NCBI RefSeq assembly: GCF_025370875.1
Contig: NZ_JAMXFD010000003.1
Coordinates: 120,784-184,783 of the forward strand
Direction: 5' to 3'
Source: Laspinema palackyanum D2c
GTDB lineage: Bacteria > Cyanobacteriota > Cyanobacteriia > Cyanobacteriales > Laspinemataceae
DNA: 64,000 nt
Below are positions 18,111-27,428 of this stretch, one piece after another; within the stretch, counting starts at the first letter, position 1; the number at the start of each line of letters is the position of its first letter. The translations under genes and the position numbers were made by a program. The notes under the pieces are model-generated. The model had not been told where the DNA came from. It saw only the letters and a program-made list of their open reading frames with translations, and did not search any database.

Positions 18111-18172
18111 AAAAGACGCCCTTGCTTCATCTCAGGAGTACAATTGTAAAGCTGAGAAACGCATGGGCGTCT
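18111..18172 (-). terminator. Terminator of the petB-petD operon
   Basis: Long hairpin whose outer stem AGACGCCC-x-TGC pairs 11 of 12 bases, with an inner CTCAG/CTGAG stem. On the minus strand it is followed by TTTT. It lies 37 bp past the petD stop codon. Confidence 0.75.
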
Positions 18173-18208
18173 ATATTTAATTTGACCAGGAATTGAACCG
18201 GGAAAAAT

Positions 18209-18691
18209 TTAGAATAGACCGAGAGTCAGAGACTTGTCGATCGGCATGATTGCGCCGACTCCCAACCAGATGGTGAACAAAGTCCCAAACAGGAACACTG
18301 CCGTAGCCAGAGGACGACGGAAGGGGTTTTGGAATTTGTTGACGTTCTCAATAAAGGGAATAACCATCAAACCAACGGGAATCGCACCCATCAAGGCAAT
18401 TCCTAACAGTTTGTTAGGAACAACGCGCAGCATCTGGAACGAAGGCCACAGATACCATTCGGGAAGAATTTCTAAGGGCGTCGCGAAGGGGTCAGCGGGT
18501 TCTCCGACCATTGCGGGGTCGAGAACACCCAATCCAACGCACAGGGCGATCGTCCCGAGAATAACTACGGGGAAGACATACAGCAGGTCATTTGGCCAAG
18601 CGGGTTCGCCATAATAGTTATGGCCCATCCCCATTGCCAATTTAGCCCGCAACTTCGGATCGCTCAGATCCGGCTTTTTCAAAATAGACAT
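18209..18691 (-). CDS. petD: Cytochrome b6-f complex subunit IV
   Basis: 160 residues beginning [15 protein letters not shown], the standard start and length; an in-frame extension to 18781 is not used. Three membrane segments and the PEWY motif ([10 protein letters not shown]) of the quinol-oxidising Qo site are visible. With cytochrome b6 it forms the core of the thylakoid b6-f complex between plastoquinol and plastocyanin or cytochrome c6. It lies 102 bp downstream of petB in the usual petB-petD operon. The sequence before the ATG has AAGGAGAGGATTC, a good ribosome binding site. Confidence 0.98.
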   Translation of the reverse strand: MSILKKPDLSDPKLRAKLAMGMGHNYYGEPAWPNDLLYVFPVVILGTIALCVGLGVLDPAMVGEPADPFATPLEILPEWYLWPSFQMLRVVPNKLLGIALMGAIPVGLMVIPFIENVNKFQNPFRRPLATAVFLFGTLFTIWLGVGAIMPIDKSLTLGLF

Positions 18692-18793
18692 CTTTGAGAA
18701 TCCTCTCCTTATTGTTAAGGTCGGCAGGTCTTGACTGCAATTGCTAAAAGGATACAGCGATCGCAGGGTGATGAATGTCAAACAAGGATCTCT

Positions 18794-19462
18794 TTACAAG
18801 GGACCGGAAATACCTTGCTTGCGAATCATTAAGAAGTGCAGCAACATGAACACGGCAATCAGCCAAGGCAACACGAAGGTGTGCAAGCTGTAATAGCGAG
18901 TCAAGGTGCCTTGACCCACACTGGTACCACCGCGAAGCAGTTCAACAATGGTAGAACCGACTACAGGGATGGCTTCGGGAACCCCAGAGACGATCTTAAC
19001 GGCCCAGTAACCCACTTGATCCCAAGGGAGAGAATAGCCGGTTACGCCAAAGGAGACGGTAATCGTTGCTAAGATCACGCCGGTGACCCAGGTGAGTTCC
19101 CGAGGTTTTTTGAAACCGCCGGTTAGGTAAACTCGGAACACGTGCAGAATCATCATCAGGACCATCATACTGGCGGACCAGCGATGGACGGAACGGATGA
19201 GCCAGCCGAAGTTGACCTCAGTCATCAGGTACTGGATGGAGGAAAAGGCTTCGGTAACGGTGGGGCGATAATAGAAGGTCATCGCGAACCCAGTGGCAAA
19301 TTGGATGAGGAAGCAGACTAGGGTAATCCCGCCCAAGCAGTAGAAGATATTGACATGGGGAGGGACGTACTTGCTGGTGATGTCCTCAGCAAGCGCCTGA
19401 ATTTCGAGGCGCTCTTCAAACCACTGGTATGTTTTGGAGTTCGTTACGTCTTTGGAAAACAT
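18794..19462 (-). CDS. petB: Cytochrome b6
   Basis: 222 residues with four transmembrane helices, the full cyanobacterial length. C42 in NIFYCLGG corresponds to the cysteine that binds the extra haem c(i). Histidines in [10 protein letters not shown]...LHVFRVY and YSLHTF...[11 protein letters not shown] are the paired b-haem ligands. It carries electrons across the thylakoid membrane in the b6-f complex. First gene of the petB-petD pair. Confidence 0.98.
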   Translation of the reverse strand: MFSKDVTNSKTYQWFEERLEIQALAEDITSKYVPPHVNIFYCLGGITLVCFLIQFATGFAMTFYYRPTVTEAFSSIQYLMTEVNFGWLIRSVHRWSASMMVLMMILHVFRVYLTGGFKKPRELTWVTGVILATITVSFGVTGYSLPWDQVGYWAVKIVSGVPEAIPVVGSTIVELLRGGTSVGQGTLTRYYSLHTFVLPWLIAVFMLLHFLMIRKQGISGPL

Positions 19463-19864
19463 TGCAGCAAGCGTTCCGAAAAGATTAATGCGTTTCTTCC
19501 AAAATGTAACATAATCTAAACACTATTTTCATAAATCTAAGTCCCTTTGACGATCGCCGCTAATCCCTTTCCCCTAGGCCCTTCTGTACAAGGGATTGGG
19601 GTGGGGATCAGCCTTGAAGGTGGGGGGCTAGTTTTATGAGAAAAGGTCAGTATCAACTGGCCCGATCGCCCCGGGTCAGAGATCGCCCAGAGGGGTGGGA
19701 TCTAGAGTTAGAGCGATCGCCCTCCCGATCGTCGCCGAACCCCTTTCTTGTCAACCCTCCCAATGCTAGATAGCAAAATTCCCTAAACTGGGGTAACTTT
19801 AGCTCATACCTTTAGACTCATAAAATTTGATATAAGCTTTGATCAACCTTTCAAAATCGGCATT
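19463..19864. other. Divergent promoter region of petB and ctpA
   Basis: 402 bp upstream of both petB (minus) and ctpA (plus). It contains several GATCGCC/GCGATCGC words and no gene. An AT-rich GATATAAG about 35 nt before the ctpA start is a weak -10 candidate. No operator was identified. Confidence 0.4.
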
Positions 19865-21103
19865 ATGGCAAAACGAGTATTCCGAGTAGGGCTGTTATTG
19901 GTCTTGCAATTTACCCTTGCCTGTTGCTGGTGGACGCCAGAGGCTTATGCCCTGAGCGAAGAGCAGCAGTTGATTTCGCAAGCGTGGCGGATCGTGAACT
20001 ACTCTTATGTAGATGAGAGCTTTAACCATCAAAATTGGTGGTTCGTGCGGCAAAAGGCGCTGAAACATCCCCTATCCAATCGCGAAGAAACTTATGGGCA
20101 GATCCAAGAAATGCTCGCGAGTTTGGATGACCCCTTTACCCGATTATTAAAACCCGATCAGTATCGAAGTTTACAAGTCAATACCTCGGGAGAGTTAACT
20201 GGGGTGGGTTTACAAATTGCCCTAGATGAAGAAACGGGAACCGTCGCCGTGATTGCCCCGATTGATGGGTCCCCGGGTCAGAAAGCGGGATTGCTCCCGG
20301 GCGATCGCATTCTGAAAATTGAAGGCACCTCTACGGTGGGTTTAACCTTAGATGAAGCGGCAACTAGAATGCGCGGCCCCATTGGAACCACAGTGACCCT
20401 CACCATTAGGCGAGCCGAAACTCAAGCGGTAGAAGAGGTTCCTCTAGTCCGGGAGTTGATTGCCTTAAACCCCGTCACCTCAAAATTGCAGTCCACCCCC
20501 GATGGTCGTTCCGTGGGCTACATTCGGCTGAGTCAATTCAACGCCAATGCCGCAACGGAAATTGCCCAGACGGTGCAGGCGTTTGAGGAGCAAGGGGCGG
20601 ATGCCTACATTCTCGATCTACGGAGTAATCCGGGGGGACTCTTACAAGCGGGGATAGAAATTGCCCGACTGTGGCTCGATGGAGGTACGATAGTCTATAC
20701 AGTGAACCGGCAAGGCATAGTGGGCAGTTTTGAAGCGATGGATGAAGCACTGACCGATGATCCCTTAGTGGTGTTAGTCGATCGCGGGACTGCCAGCGCC
20801 AGTGAAATTCTGGCCGGTGCTCTACAGGATAATGGACGGGCCTTGTTGGTGGGAGAAAAAACGTTTGGCAAGGGGTTGATTCAGTCCCTATTTGACTTAG
20901 CCGATGGTTCGGGATTAGCAGTAACCGTGGCGAAGTACGAAACGCCAAATCACCGGGATATCCATAAGTTGGGGATCGTTCCGGATAAAGAGGTGGCATT
21001 AGATCCGATATCGCGCGATCGCTTGGCAACGGAGTTTGATCGCCAATATCAAGCGGCATTGGACTTACTCATTGATCCCAATGTGGTGGCAGGTGTGCAC
21101 TAG
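19865..21103 (+). CDS. ctpA: Carboxyl-terminal processing protease (S41 family)
   Basis: 412 residues. A signal peptide ends near PEAYA-LS, placing the enzyme in the thylakoid lumen or periplasm. A PDZ domain (about 105-190) includes GLLPGDRILKIEG. The catalytic domain has the Ser-Lys dyad: Ser in GTASASEILAGA and Lys in GEKTFGKGLIQS. CtpA removes the C-terminal extension of the photosystem II D1 precursor; cyanobacteria also carry paralogues (CtpB, CtpC), so the exact paralogue is a likely rather than certain call. Confidence 0.88.
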   Translation: MAKRVFRVGLLLVLQFTLACCWWTPEAYALSEEQQLISQAWRIVNYSYVDESFNHQNWWFVRQKALKHPLSNREETYGQIQEMLASLDDPFTRLLKPDQYRSLQVNTSGELTGVGLQIALDEETGTVAVIAPIDGSPGQKAGLLPGDRILKIEGTSTVGLTLDEAATRMRGPIGTTVTLTIRRAETQAVEEVPLVRELIALNPVTSKLQSTPDGRSVGYIRLSQFNANAATEIAQTVQAFEEQGADAYILDLRSNPGGLLQAGIEIARLWLDGGTIVYTVNRQGIVGSFEAMDEALTDDPLVVLVDRGTASASEILAGALQDNGRALLVGEKTFGKGLIQSLFDLADGSGLAVTVAKYETPNHRDIHKLGIVPDKEVALDPISRDRLATEFDRQYQAALDLLIDPNVVAGVH

Positions 21104-21417
21104 GGTTGGGGCAGTTGTCCAGATCCAGCGGGCGCTTCAGCGACTCGGCTGTACCTGGGCAGGGCCGTCATTTGTCTAATTTGAACCACCGGAGGCGGTT
21201 TAAGGGTCTAAACCATTCAATGGATTGAAAATCCCTGGTTTAGGGGCGATCGCCTTAACCCGTTCGGGAGTGCTAGACGCCGGTTTGACTCGGACAAGTC
21301 GCACTCCCTAACCCTGGACGATCCGATCCGGATTGAAAAGTGACACATCCGCAAAGCCAACTTGGAGAGGACCTCGGTAAGGTGATTCTAGTGGGTTATG
21401 GAAGAGGATGAAACAGT
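21104..21417. other. Intergenic region with three successive hairpins
   Basis: 314 bp containing three inverted repeats: AACC-x-CC...GG-x-GGTT (21184-21200), CTAAACCA/TGGTTTAG (21208-21243) and GGGAGTGC/GCACTCCC (21266-21308). No T-run follows any of them. It could be the ctpA 3' untranslated region, a structured leader of the TPR gene, or a small RNA. Confidence 0.4.
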
Positions 21418-22209
21418 ATGAATCCTGGCTTTTTTGGTCATCAACAACATAGAAATAGCTATCCCTGCACTCCGGATTCGGCTTTGGCCAATCAAGGGTC
21501 TGGTCTGGTCAAGGGGCCTGCAAGGAGCAAACGCCAGCGCCGGTCTACCTGGGAAGGACCCTCCCCCAGTGGGGTGGCGTTAGGGTCCCCAGGGTTATCC
21601 CCGCAGCAGTTACGTCAACAAGCAAGTTTGACGGTTCAACGGGGAGACTATGCCGGGGCGATCGCCCTGCTGAGTTCGTTAGTCTCTCAGAATCTCGCCA
21701 GTGCCATTGACTACAACAATCGCGGGTTGATGTACTTCCAAAGTGGGGAGTATGAGAAAGCCCTGGCTGATTATAACCATGCCATCGAGCTAGATTCTCA
21801 ACTGTCCCAAGCCTACAACAATCGGGGTAATTGCTATGCCGCTTTAGGGTTGCGCGTAGAGGCAACTTTGGACTATGACATGGCGATCGACCTGAATCCG
21901 TTTAACGTGCGGGCGCTGATCAATCAGGGGATCACGTTGCGGGAAATGGAAATCTATGAATTGGCGATCGAGAATTTTGAGATAGCTTTGGGACTCGGGC
22001 AAATTGAAGGGCATATCTTTGCTGAACGAGGCCGGACTTATCATGTGATGGGAGAATGGAATGCGGCGATCGCCGACTATCGACGCGCTTTAGAATTTTT
22101 GCCTGAGTCTACCGCTTCATCCGCTGAGGTTTCCACCCGGTTGCGATCGCTGGTCAAAAATTGGATTCATGAACTGATTGGTTCTTCCGAAACTGATCCC
22201 CATTCCTAA
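21418..22209 (+). CDS. Tetratricopeptide repeat protein
   Basis: 263 residues. The N-terminal 60 residues are low complexity and basic. About four TPR units follow (about 60-230), with consensus features such as AIDYNNRGLMYFQSGEYEKA and AYNNRGNCYAALG. TPR proteins act as protein-protein scaffolds; many in cyanobacteria support photosystem assembly, but nothing here fixes a partner. GAGG lies about 12 nt before the ATG. A hairpin follows the gene at 22266-22298. Confidence 0.8.
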   Translation: MNPGFFGHQQHRNSYPCTPDSALANQGSGLVKGPARSKRQRRSTWEGPSPSGVALGSPGLSPQQLRQQASLTVQRGDYAGAIALLSSLVSQNLASAIDYNNRGLMYFQSGEYEKALADYNHAIELDSQLSQAYNNRGNCYAALGLRVEATLDYDMAIDLNPFNVRALINQGITLREMEIYELAIENFEIALGLGQIEGHIFAERGRTYHVMGEWNAAIADYRRALEFLPESTASSAEVSTRLRSLVKNWIHELIGSSETDPHS

Positions 22210-22265
22210 GCCAGAGTCTCAATCATCGCCCTCATCCTACTTCCTCGGATAAAAACCATTAGGGA

Positions 22266-22298
22266 AGCATAACCGGCAAAAGATGCCACGGTTATGCT
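22266..22298 (+). terminator. Hairpin after the TPR gene
   Basis: Perfect 10-bp stem AGCATAACCG/CGGTTATGCT with a 13-nt loop, 57 bp past the TPR stop codon. Only a weak T-stretch (CTGTTTG) follows, so it may act as a terminator or RNA-stabilising stem. Confidence 0.45.
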
Positions 22299-22370
22299 CT
22301 GTTTGAAAGCCTGCTCTTACTCTGCCTACCCGCCTTGTTGAGGGGTTAACGCTTCACTGTGGCAGTCGGC

Positions 22371-22748
22371 TTATTTATCAATCACAATTTGAATCTTATT
22401 GGGATCGACCCGATAGCTGTGTTCTTCCATAATACTCGTCGCTTGTTCCGGAGCCATCAACCGTTGCAGTTCAGATTGCAAGCGATTCACGCGGGTTTCA
22501 ACATGGTTGACTTCAGCCCGAATATCCTGTAAATCTTGCTGCCGAGACTGTTGATACGGAAGCAGGGTGATTACCGCAGAGACGGCAACCACCGAAAGCA
22601 CCGCATTGACGGCTAACTTCACCGTAGTTTCAGCGGCGATCGCCCGGTAAAGATGACGCCGTTGGTGCTGTTGCGACAACCCGCGTCTTTTTGGACGTCG
22701 CGTTTCCACAGGTATTAAATGGGGCGTTGAGGGTTGAATTGCATTCAT
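22371..22748 (-). CDS. Conserved cyanobacterial single-pass membrane protein (slr1601-like)
   Basis: 125 residues: basic N-terminus (RRPKRRGLSQQHQRRH), one transmembrane helix (about 47-64), then a coiled-coil segment of heptad type (LQDIRAEVNHVETRVNRLQ) on the far side. The architecture resembles the small slr1601-like membrane proteins conserved in cyanobacteria, suggested to be linked to cell division, but no function can be read from the sequence. The gene stands alone. Confidence 0.6.
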   Translation of the reverse strand: MNAIQPSTPHLIPVETRRPKRRGLSQQHQRRHLYRAIAAETTVKLAVNAVLSVVAVSAVITLLPYQQSRQQDLQDIRAEVNHVETRVNRLQSELQRLMAPEQATSIMEEHSYRVDPNKIQIVIDK

Positions 22749-23106
22749 GAGAGTGACTATCCCTTACCTTGCCTGAAATATCAGTTTCAATTCAAAAAAA
22801 AGCAGTTACCGGATCTAAACCGGGCTTTGTGGTTGCGCGGCAGGACGAGCGCGTATCCCACCTGAATTCTACTCCCTTGTTTAGATCTCAACCGCCTACC
22901 TTAAGACTTTTTTCTGAAAAAAGCTTGCAGAAAATTCCTCAACCCTCAAATCATCCCCCAGATTAACCCGGTTAGGGGATCCTGATTGGCTATTTTGTTT
23001 TCTGGCATTGATTTCGGAAACAAGTTCCCAAATTAAGAGCCGGTCAAGGACCCTTACTGGAGGCAAGGGTCCTCGACCGGCCCTAAGCCGTTGGACTGGG
23101 ACAACC
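22749..23106. other. Intergenic region between slr1601-like gene and psaM
   Basis: 358 bp with a strong hairpin at 23039-23081 behind psaM and otherwise nothing recognisable. A 65-codon frame at 22769-22966 has no family features. Confidence 0.4.
23039..23081 (-). terminator. Hairpin terminator of psaM
   Basis: Stem of 16 bp with one mismatch (GCCGGTC-x-AGGACCCTT and its complement) and a 9-nt loop, 26 bp past the psaM stop codon. On the minus strand it is followed by TCTTAATTT, a weak U-tract. Confidence 0.65.
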
Positions 23107-23202
23107 TTACTTGTACAGTTCGGTTGCCAGACGGAAGGCTAAGATTCCCGGAATTAAAGCAACAACCAGTGCCACTAGGACTTGGGTTTCAGAGATTCCC
23201 AT
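23107..23202 (-). CDS. psaM: Photosystem I reaction centre subunit XII (PsaM)
   Basis: A 31-residue membrane peptide on the minus strand reading MGISETQVLVALVVALI and ending FRLATELYK. Its length, single hydrophobic helix and end match cyanobacterial PsaM, which sits at the trimer-facing side of photosystem I. The ribosome binding site AAGGAGGT lies 9 nt before the ATG. The gene is short and easily missed by length cut-offs. It is monocistronic, with a hairpin 26 bp past the stop. Confidence 0.93.
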   Translation of the reverse strand: MGISETQVLVALVVALIPGILAFRLATELYK

Positions 23203-23637
23203 AATTCAGACCTCCTTGATAATTAGATATTTTTAACTACTTTCGGCTATTTCGTGCCGTGAGGAAACCCATTGTTACAATATGCAACAAATAGTTCTGC
23301 CATTTTACTGCCTCTCGGGACTCAACAGGACTCTCAACCAGAGGGATCAGGCTAAATTTATTCCGGGAAACGGGAGATCCGGTGTACTGAAACTTGTAAT
23401 AAAAGGTTAAGCTGATTGAAGACCGCTGATCATTCCAGCCCAAGTGATTGCCCCCGATTTTGCCCGAGGTTGCCGCAACGGGCAAGCTGCTCTCGACTCC
23501 CACAGAGGGCTTCATCGGCCCAAGTCCCTCGTCAGAGGAGGGCGTTTCGAGACTCCAAGGCAAAAAGAGGGAAAATCATGGCCGAATGATGGGTTCGGTT
23601 TCCCTGCGTGACCGCTATCAAGGAAAAATTTTCGTTA
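23203..23637. other. Divergent region between psaM and the TerC gene
   Basis: 435 bp holding the promoters of psaM and the TerC gene. The 108-codon minus-strand frame (23237-23563) and 68-codon plus frame (23448-23654) have no recognisable domains and overlap each other; I reject both. No operator was found. Confidence 0.4.
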
Positions 23638-24408
23638 ATGCTAGACCGATTTAGTGATTTTTATCCCCATAATATCGGAATTGAAACAGGTTTCCTGCTG
23701 CTGATTTTAGTAGCGTTGGAGTCGGTGCTCTCGGCAGACAATGCGATCGCCCTAGCATCGATTGCCCAAGGATTACCGGAACCGAAGATCCAGCGTCAGG
23801 CTCTCAATTTTGGGCTATTGGCTGCTTTTATCCTCCGGATAGCGTTGATTTTTACCGCCACTTGGGTGATCAACTTTTGGCAGTTCCAGCTCATTGGAGC
23901 GCTTTATTTGTTGTGGTTAGTCTTTCAGTATTTTACGTCCTCAGACGGGGAAGACAATCAGCGGAGTGGCCCGAAATACAATTCCTTGTGGCAAGCGATT
24001 CCAATCATTGCCATGACAGATTTGGCCTTTTCGTTGGATAGTGTCACCACCGCCATTGCTGTTTCCTCAGAAATTTGGCTGATTGTGACCGGCGCAACCA
24101 TTGGCATTGTTGCTCTACGGTTTATGGCTGGATTATTTATCAGGTGGTTGGATGAATATGTTCACCTGGAAGATGCGGGTTATATTACCGTAGGCTTGGT
24201 GGGATTGCGTCTGCTGCTGCGCGTGTTTGACGCCGATTTCATCCTGCCGGAATGGTTCTTGATTTCCTCGATTGTGGTGTTATTTATCTGGGGATTTTCC
24301 CTCAGAAAGCCAGAGACTGAACTCGAAAATGCCGTTGAATCTGCCACGAGTCACGATGCAGAGGCGGTGGCTCCCATCCAGGAAAAGGAAGAAGTCATCC
24401 AGGACTAA
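23638..24408 (+). CDS. TerC family integral membrane protein
   Basis: The ATG at 23638 (MLDRFSDFYP, preceded by AAGGA) gives 256 residues; a GTG at 23608 would add ten. About seven transmembrane helices are visible. The family motif ESVLSADNAIALA near the N-terminus and the matching DLAFSLDSVTTAIA in the second half carry conserved acidic residues likely to bind metal. TerC proteins are linked to metal export (notably manganese in bacteria) and to thylakoid protein insertion in plants. The C-terminus is acidic. The stop codon lies inside a long inverted repeat. Confidence 0.85.
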   Translation: MLDRFSDFYPHNIGIETGFLLLILVALESVLSADNAIALASIAQGLPEPKIQRQALNFGLLAAFILRIALIFTATWVINFWQFQLIGALYLLWLVFQYFTSSDGEDNQRSGPKYNSLWQAIPIIAMTDLAFSLDSVTTAIAVSSEIWLIVTGATIGIVALRFMAGLFIRWLDEYVHLEDAGYITVGLVGLRLLLRVFDADFILPEWFLISSIVVLFIWGFSLRKPETELENAVESATSHDAEAVAPIQEKEEVIQD

Positions 24409-24470
24409 GCGTTGAGAAGAATTAAGAATTCACCCAGGGAAATTCTTAATTCTTAACGCTTAGTCCTGGA
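24398..24470. repeat. Long near-perfect inverted repeat between terC and ndk
   Basis: 73-bp structure: the last codons and stop of the TerC gene (TCCAGGACTAAGCGTT...) are repeated inverted immediately downstream (...AACGCTTAGTCCTGGA). Arms of about 33 and 30 bp differ only by a 3-nt bulge; the loop is about 10 nt. It lies between convergent genes and may act as a bidirectional terminator. Confidence 0.9.
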
Positions 24471-24511
24471 GTTTCAAGGTCTTGGCTTCAGAATAAAAGC
24501 GGCGATCGCCT

Positions 24512-24961
24512 CTATTCGTAAAGCCAGCCTGCCATCGCTGAATCCCAACTCACCAGTTCTTCCGGTGTAAACCATAGGCTAATTTCCTTGGCCGCAGTTT
24601 CGATCGCATCGGACCCGTGGATCAAGTTGCGTCCGACACTCACGCCAAAGTCTCCGCGAATCGTCCCGGGTTCAGCGGTCAAAGGATTGGTTGCGCCAAT
24701 GATTTTTCGAGCGGAGGAAACCACTCCATCTCCTTCCCATACCATTGCCACCAATGGACCCGAGGTGATGAACTTCACTAACCCAGGAAAGAACGCTTTT
24801 TCCTGATGAACCTCGTAATGTTTTTCGGCCAACTCCCGAGGCACGCTCATCATTTTCAGTCCCACCAGGGTGAACCCTTTGGCTTCAAACCGCCGAATAA
24901 TTTCCCCGATGAGTTTGCGTTGGACTCCATCGGGCTTGATTGCGATAAATGTCCGTTCCAA
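24512..24961 (-). CDS. ndk: Nucleoside diphosphate kinase
   Basis: 149 residues, full length. It transfers the gamma-phosphate from ATP to NDPs through a phosphohistidine. The active-site His is in RNLIHGSDA. The N-terminal [14 protein letters not shown], with its ATP-site lysine, is the family signature. Cytosolic. Monocistronic and convergent with the TerC gene. Confidence 0.97.
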   Translation of the reverse strand: MERTFIAIKPDGVQRKLIGEIIRRFEAKGFTLVGLKMMSVPRELAEKHYEVHQEKAFFPGLVKFITSGPLVAMVWEGDGVVSSARKIIGATNPLTAEPGTIRGDFGVSVGRNLIHGSDAIETAAKEISLWFTPEELVSWDSAMAGWLYE

Positions 24962-25269
24962 ACCAATCTCCTAGCACTTGACGATTAACAACTATCACCC
25001 TTTAAGCCTATCTCAGAACGTTCCCTCCTCCAGGTCTGAACCCCAATCAATTTCTCAACTCATCGGTTCGGTGTTATCTGAAATACACGAGTTTTCGTGC
25101 AATATGCTAACATCCACGGTTATGAGAGCGCTATTGTATTCTGCCGGTTGAGGCCGGATTCACCCCGGTTAATCCAGGGAAGGGGAGCGCTGCATGACAT
25201 CCCTTGGCGGGATAAAAATTAACGATTGAATGGACTGGGAGCGCGTTGTTGCAAGGCCGCGAAGAAATT
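24962..25269. other. Intergenic region upstream of speA
   Basis: 308 bp between divergent ndk and speA. No gene or clear regulatory motif was recognised. Confidence 0.35.
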
Positions 25270-27282
25270 ATGGGAGTTAAGCCAAATATCGCCGAGACCA
25301 ACCTCGGGGAAAACTCGACGGATGGGAACGGGACGGAAGACAGGGGGTCAGGGGCGATCGCCCCAATTGTGTTGCATCCCTCTAAGCAGGCGCAACCTTG
25401 GACGATTGAGGAGAGTGAGGAACTGTATCGGATTACAGGGTGGGGAGAGCCTTATTTTTCGATTAATGCGGCCGGTCATGTGACGGTATCTCCCCGGGGC
25501 GATCGCGGCGGTTCTTTGGATTTGCTGGAACTGGTCCAGGCCCTCGGACAGCGCAATCTGGATTTACCCCTGCTGATTCGCTTTTCGGATATTTTAGAAG
25601 ACCGGATCGAGCGGTTGAATGCTTGCTTTTCTAAGGCGATCGCTCGCTACAAGTACCCCGGGGTCTATCGGGGGGTGTTTCCGGTCAAGTGCAACCAACA
25701 ACGCCATCTGATTGAGGATTTAGTTCGCTTCGGTCAACCCCATCAATTTGGCCTGGAAGCGGGTTCTAAACCGGAACTGATGATTGCCCTCGCGACGCTG
25801 AAAACCGAGGGTGCATTGGTGATTTGTAATGGCTACAAAGACCGGGAATACATCGAAACGGCCATTTTAGCCCAGCGTCTGGGTCAACGGGCGATCGTGG
25901 TGATCGAACAGTTGGAAGAGGTGGAGATGGTGATTGCTGCCGCAAAAAACCTGGGGATTCAGCCGATCGTCGGGGTGCGGGCAAAATTGATGAGCAAAGG
26001 GATTGGTCGCTGGGGCGGTTCCTCGGGCGATCGCGCTAAATTTGGTCTGACCATTCCCGAAATCATCCATGCGGTCGATCAACTCGCTGCCGCTGATATG
26101 CTCTCCTGCCTCCAGTTGCTCCATTTCCATATTGGTTCGCAAATTTCCGCCATTAGCAAGGTTAAAGATGCCATCCGCGAAGCCAGCCAGATTTATGTAG
26201 AATTGGCGAAGTTGGGGGCCAATATGAAGTATTTGGATGTTGGCGGCGGTTTAGGCGTCGATTATGATGGTTCTAAAACCAATTTCCATGCTTCCAAAAA
26301 CTACAATATGCAAAACTACGCCAATGATATTGTGGCGGAAGTGAAGGAAGCCTGTGAAGAAGGTCAGGTGTCAATGCCGACGCTGATTAGTGAAAGTGGA
26401 CGGGCGATCGCCTCCCATCAGTCGGTGTTAATTTTTAATGTCCTCGGTACCAGTGATGTCTCGATTCAACCCCCGGAACCGAGTACGGAAAAAGAACATC
26501 TGATTCTGCGGAATCTGTCAGATACCTATCACTCGATTAAATCTGAAAATTACCAAGAAGCCTATCACGATGCCATCCAATTTAAAGAGGAGGCGATTAG
26601 CTTATTTAATTTCGGCTACTTGAGTTTGCGGGAACGGGCCAGGGCGGAACAACTCTACTGGGCTTGTTGTGGGAAAATTCAGGCGATCGTTCGGGATGTG
26701 GATTATGTCCCGGATGATTTGGAGGAGTTGGAAAAAATCATGGCCTCCATCTACTACATTAATTTATCGGTGTTTCAATCGGCACCGGATAGTTGGGCGA
26801 TCGACCAGTTATTTCCGATTATGCCGATTCATCGCTTAGATGAAAAACCCACTGAACGGGGTACTCTCGCGGATTTGACCTGTGATAGTGATGGTAAAAT
26901 CGACCAATTCATTGACCTCCTCGATGTCAAGCACGTTCTGGAATTGCATCGCCTCAAACCTGATGAACCCTACTATTTAGGAATGTTTCTCGGCGGTGCT
27001 TATCAGGAAATTATGGGCAATCTTCATAATTTGTTTGGGGATACCAATACGGTCCATATTAAGCTGACCCCAAAAGGCTATGAAATCGAACACGTGGTCA
27101 AGGGGGATACGATGAAAGAAGTCCTCAGCTATGTGCAATATGATTCTGAAGACATGATTGAGAGTATCCGCAAACAGACGGAACAAGCGTTAAAAGAGGG
27201 GAATATTACCTTGCAAGAATCCCAACGATTGCTGCAAAATTACGAGCGATGTTTGGGTCGTTACACTTATTTAACGACATAA
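25270..27282 (+). CDS. speA: Biosynthetic arginine decarboxylase
   Basis: The ATG at 25270 gives 670 residues; a TTG at 25246 is a poorer start. PLP-dependent fold III enzyme converting arginine to agmatine, the first step of polyamine synthesis. The PLP lysine is in FPVKCNQQRHL. The glycine-rich phosphate site is in DVGGGLGVDYDG, and SESGRAIASHQSV and the large C-terminal helical extension are typical of SpeA. The stop codon sits in a short direct repeat (TAACGACATAAAGTG) that continues past the gene end. Confidence 0.95.
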   Translation: MGVKPNIAETNLGENSTDGNGTEDRGSGAIAPIVLHPSKQAQPWTIEESEELYRITGWGEPYFSINAAGHVTVSPRGDRGGSLDLLELVQALGQRNLDLPLLIRFSDILEDRIERLNACFSKAIARYKYPGVYRGVFPVKCNQQRHLIEDLVRFGQPHQFGLEAGSKPELMIALATLKTEGALVICNGYKDREYIETAILAQRLGQRAIVVIEQLEEVEMVIAAAKNLGIQPIVGVRAKLMSKGIGRWGGSSGDRAKFGLTIPEIIHAVDQLAAADMLSCLQLLHFHIGSQISAISKVKDAIREASQIYVELAKLGANMKYLDVGGGLGVDYDGSKTNFHASKNYNMQNYANDIVAEVKEACEEGQVSMPTLISESGRAIASHQSVLIFNVLGTSDVSIQPPEPSTEKEHLILRNLSDTYHSIKSENYQEAYHDAIQFKEEAISLFNFGYLSLRERARAEQLYWACCGKIQAIVRDVDYVPDDLEELEKIMASIYYINLSVFQSAPDSWAIDQLFPIMPIHRLDEKPTERGTLADLTCDSDGKIDQFIDLLDVKHVLELHRLKPDEPYYLGMFLGGAYQEIMGNLHNLFGDTNTVHIKLTPKGYEIEHVVKGDTMKEVLSYVQYDSEDMIESIRKQTEQALKEGNITLQESQRLLQNYERCLGRYTYLTT

Positions 27283-27340
27283 AGTGTAACGACATAAAGT
27301 GTAACGACCTCTGACCCTAGTTTGAACTGGGGTACGGGAA

Positions 27341-27410
27341 CAGAAACCGGGTGTTCTCCCCCCCAGGGAGATGAGAACTGGAGTGGTTTGTAGAAAACCC
27401 GGTTTCTAAA
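27341..27410. repeat. Inverted repeat with GAAACCGGGT/ACCCGGTTTC arms
   Basis: 10-bp perfect arms around a loop of about 45 nt, between speA and the nucleotidyltransferase gene. A related word (GAAACCGGGTTTCC) occurs alone near 42726. The GAAACCSGGTTTC motif is frequent in intergenic DNA of filamentous cyanobacteria. Confidence 0.7.
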
Positions 27411-27428
27411 AAAAGACTACGAGGGATG

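Noticed and set aside
18183-18200. CCCGGTTCAATTCC word on the minus strand after petD, like a tRNA T-loop
   Set aside because: No D-arm, anticodon arm or acceptor pairing around it; a chance match.
20538-21059. 173-codon minus-strand ORF inside ctpA
   Set aside because: Shadow frame opposite a strongly supported S41 protease with all motifs.
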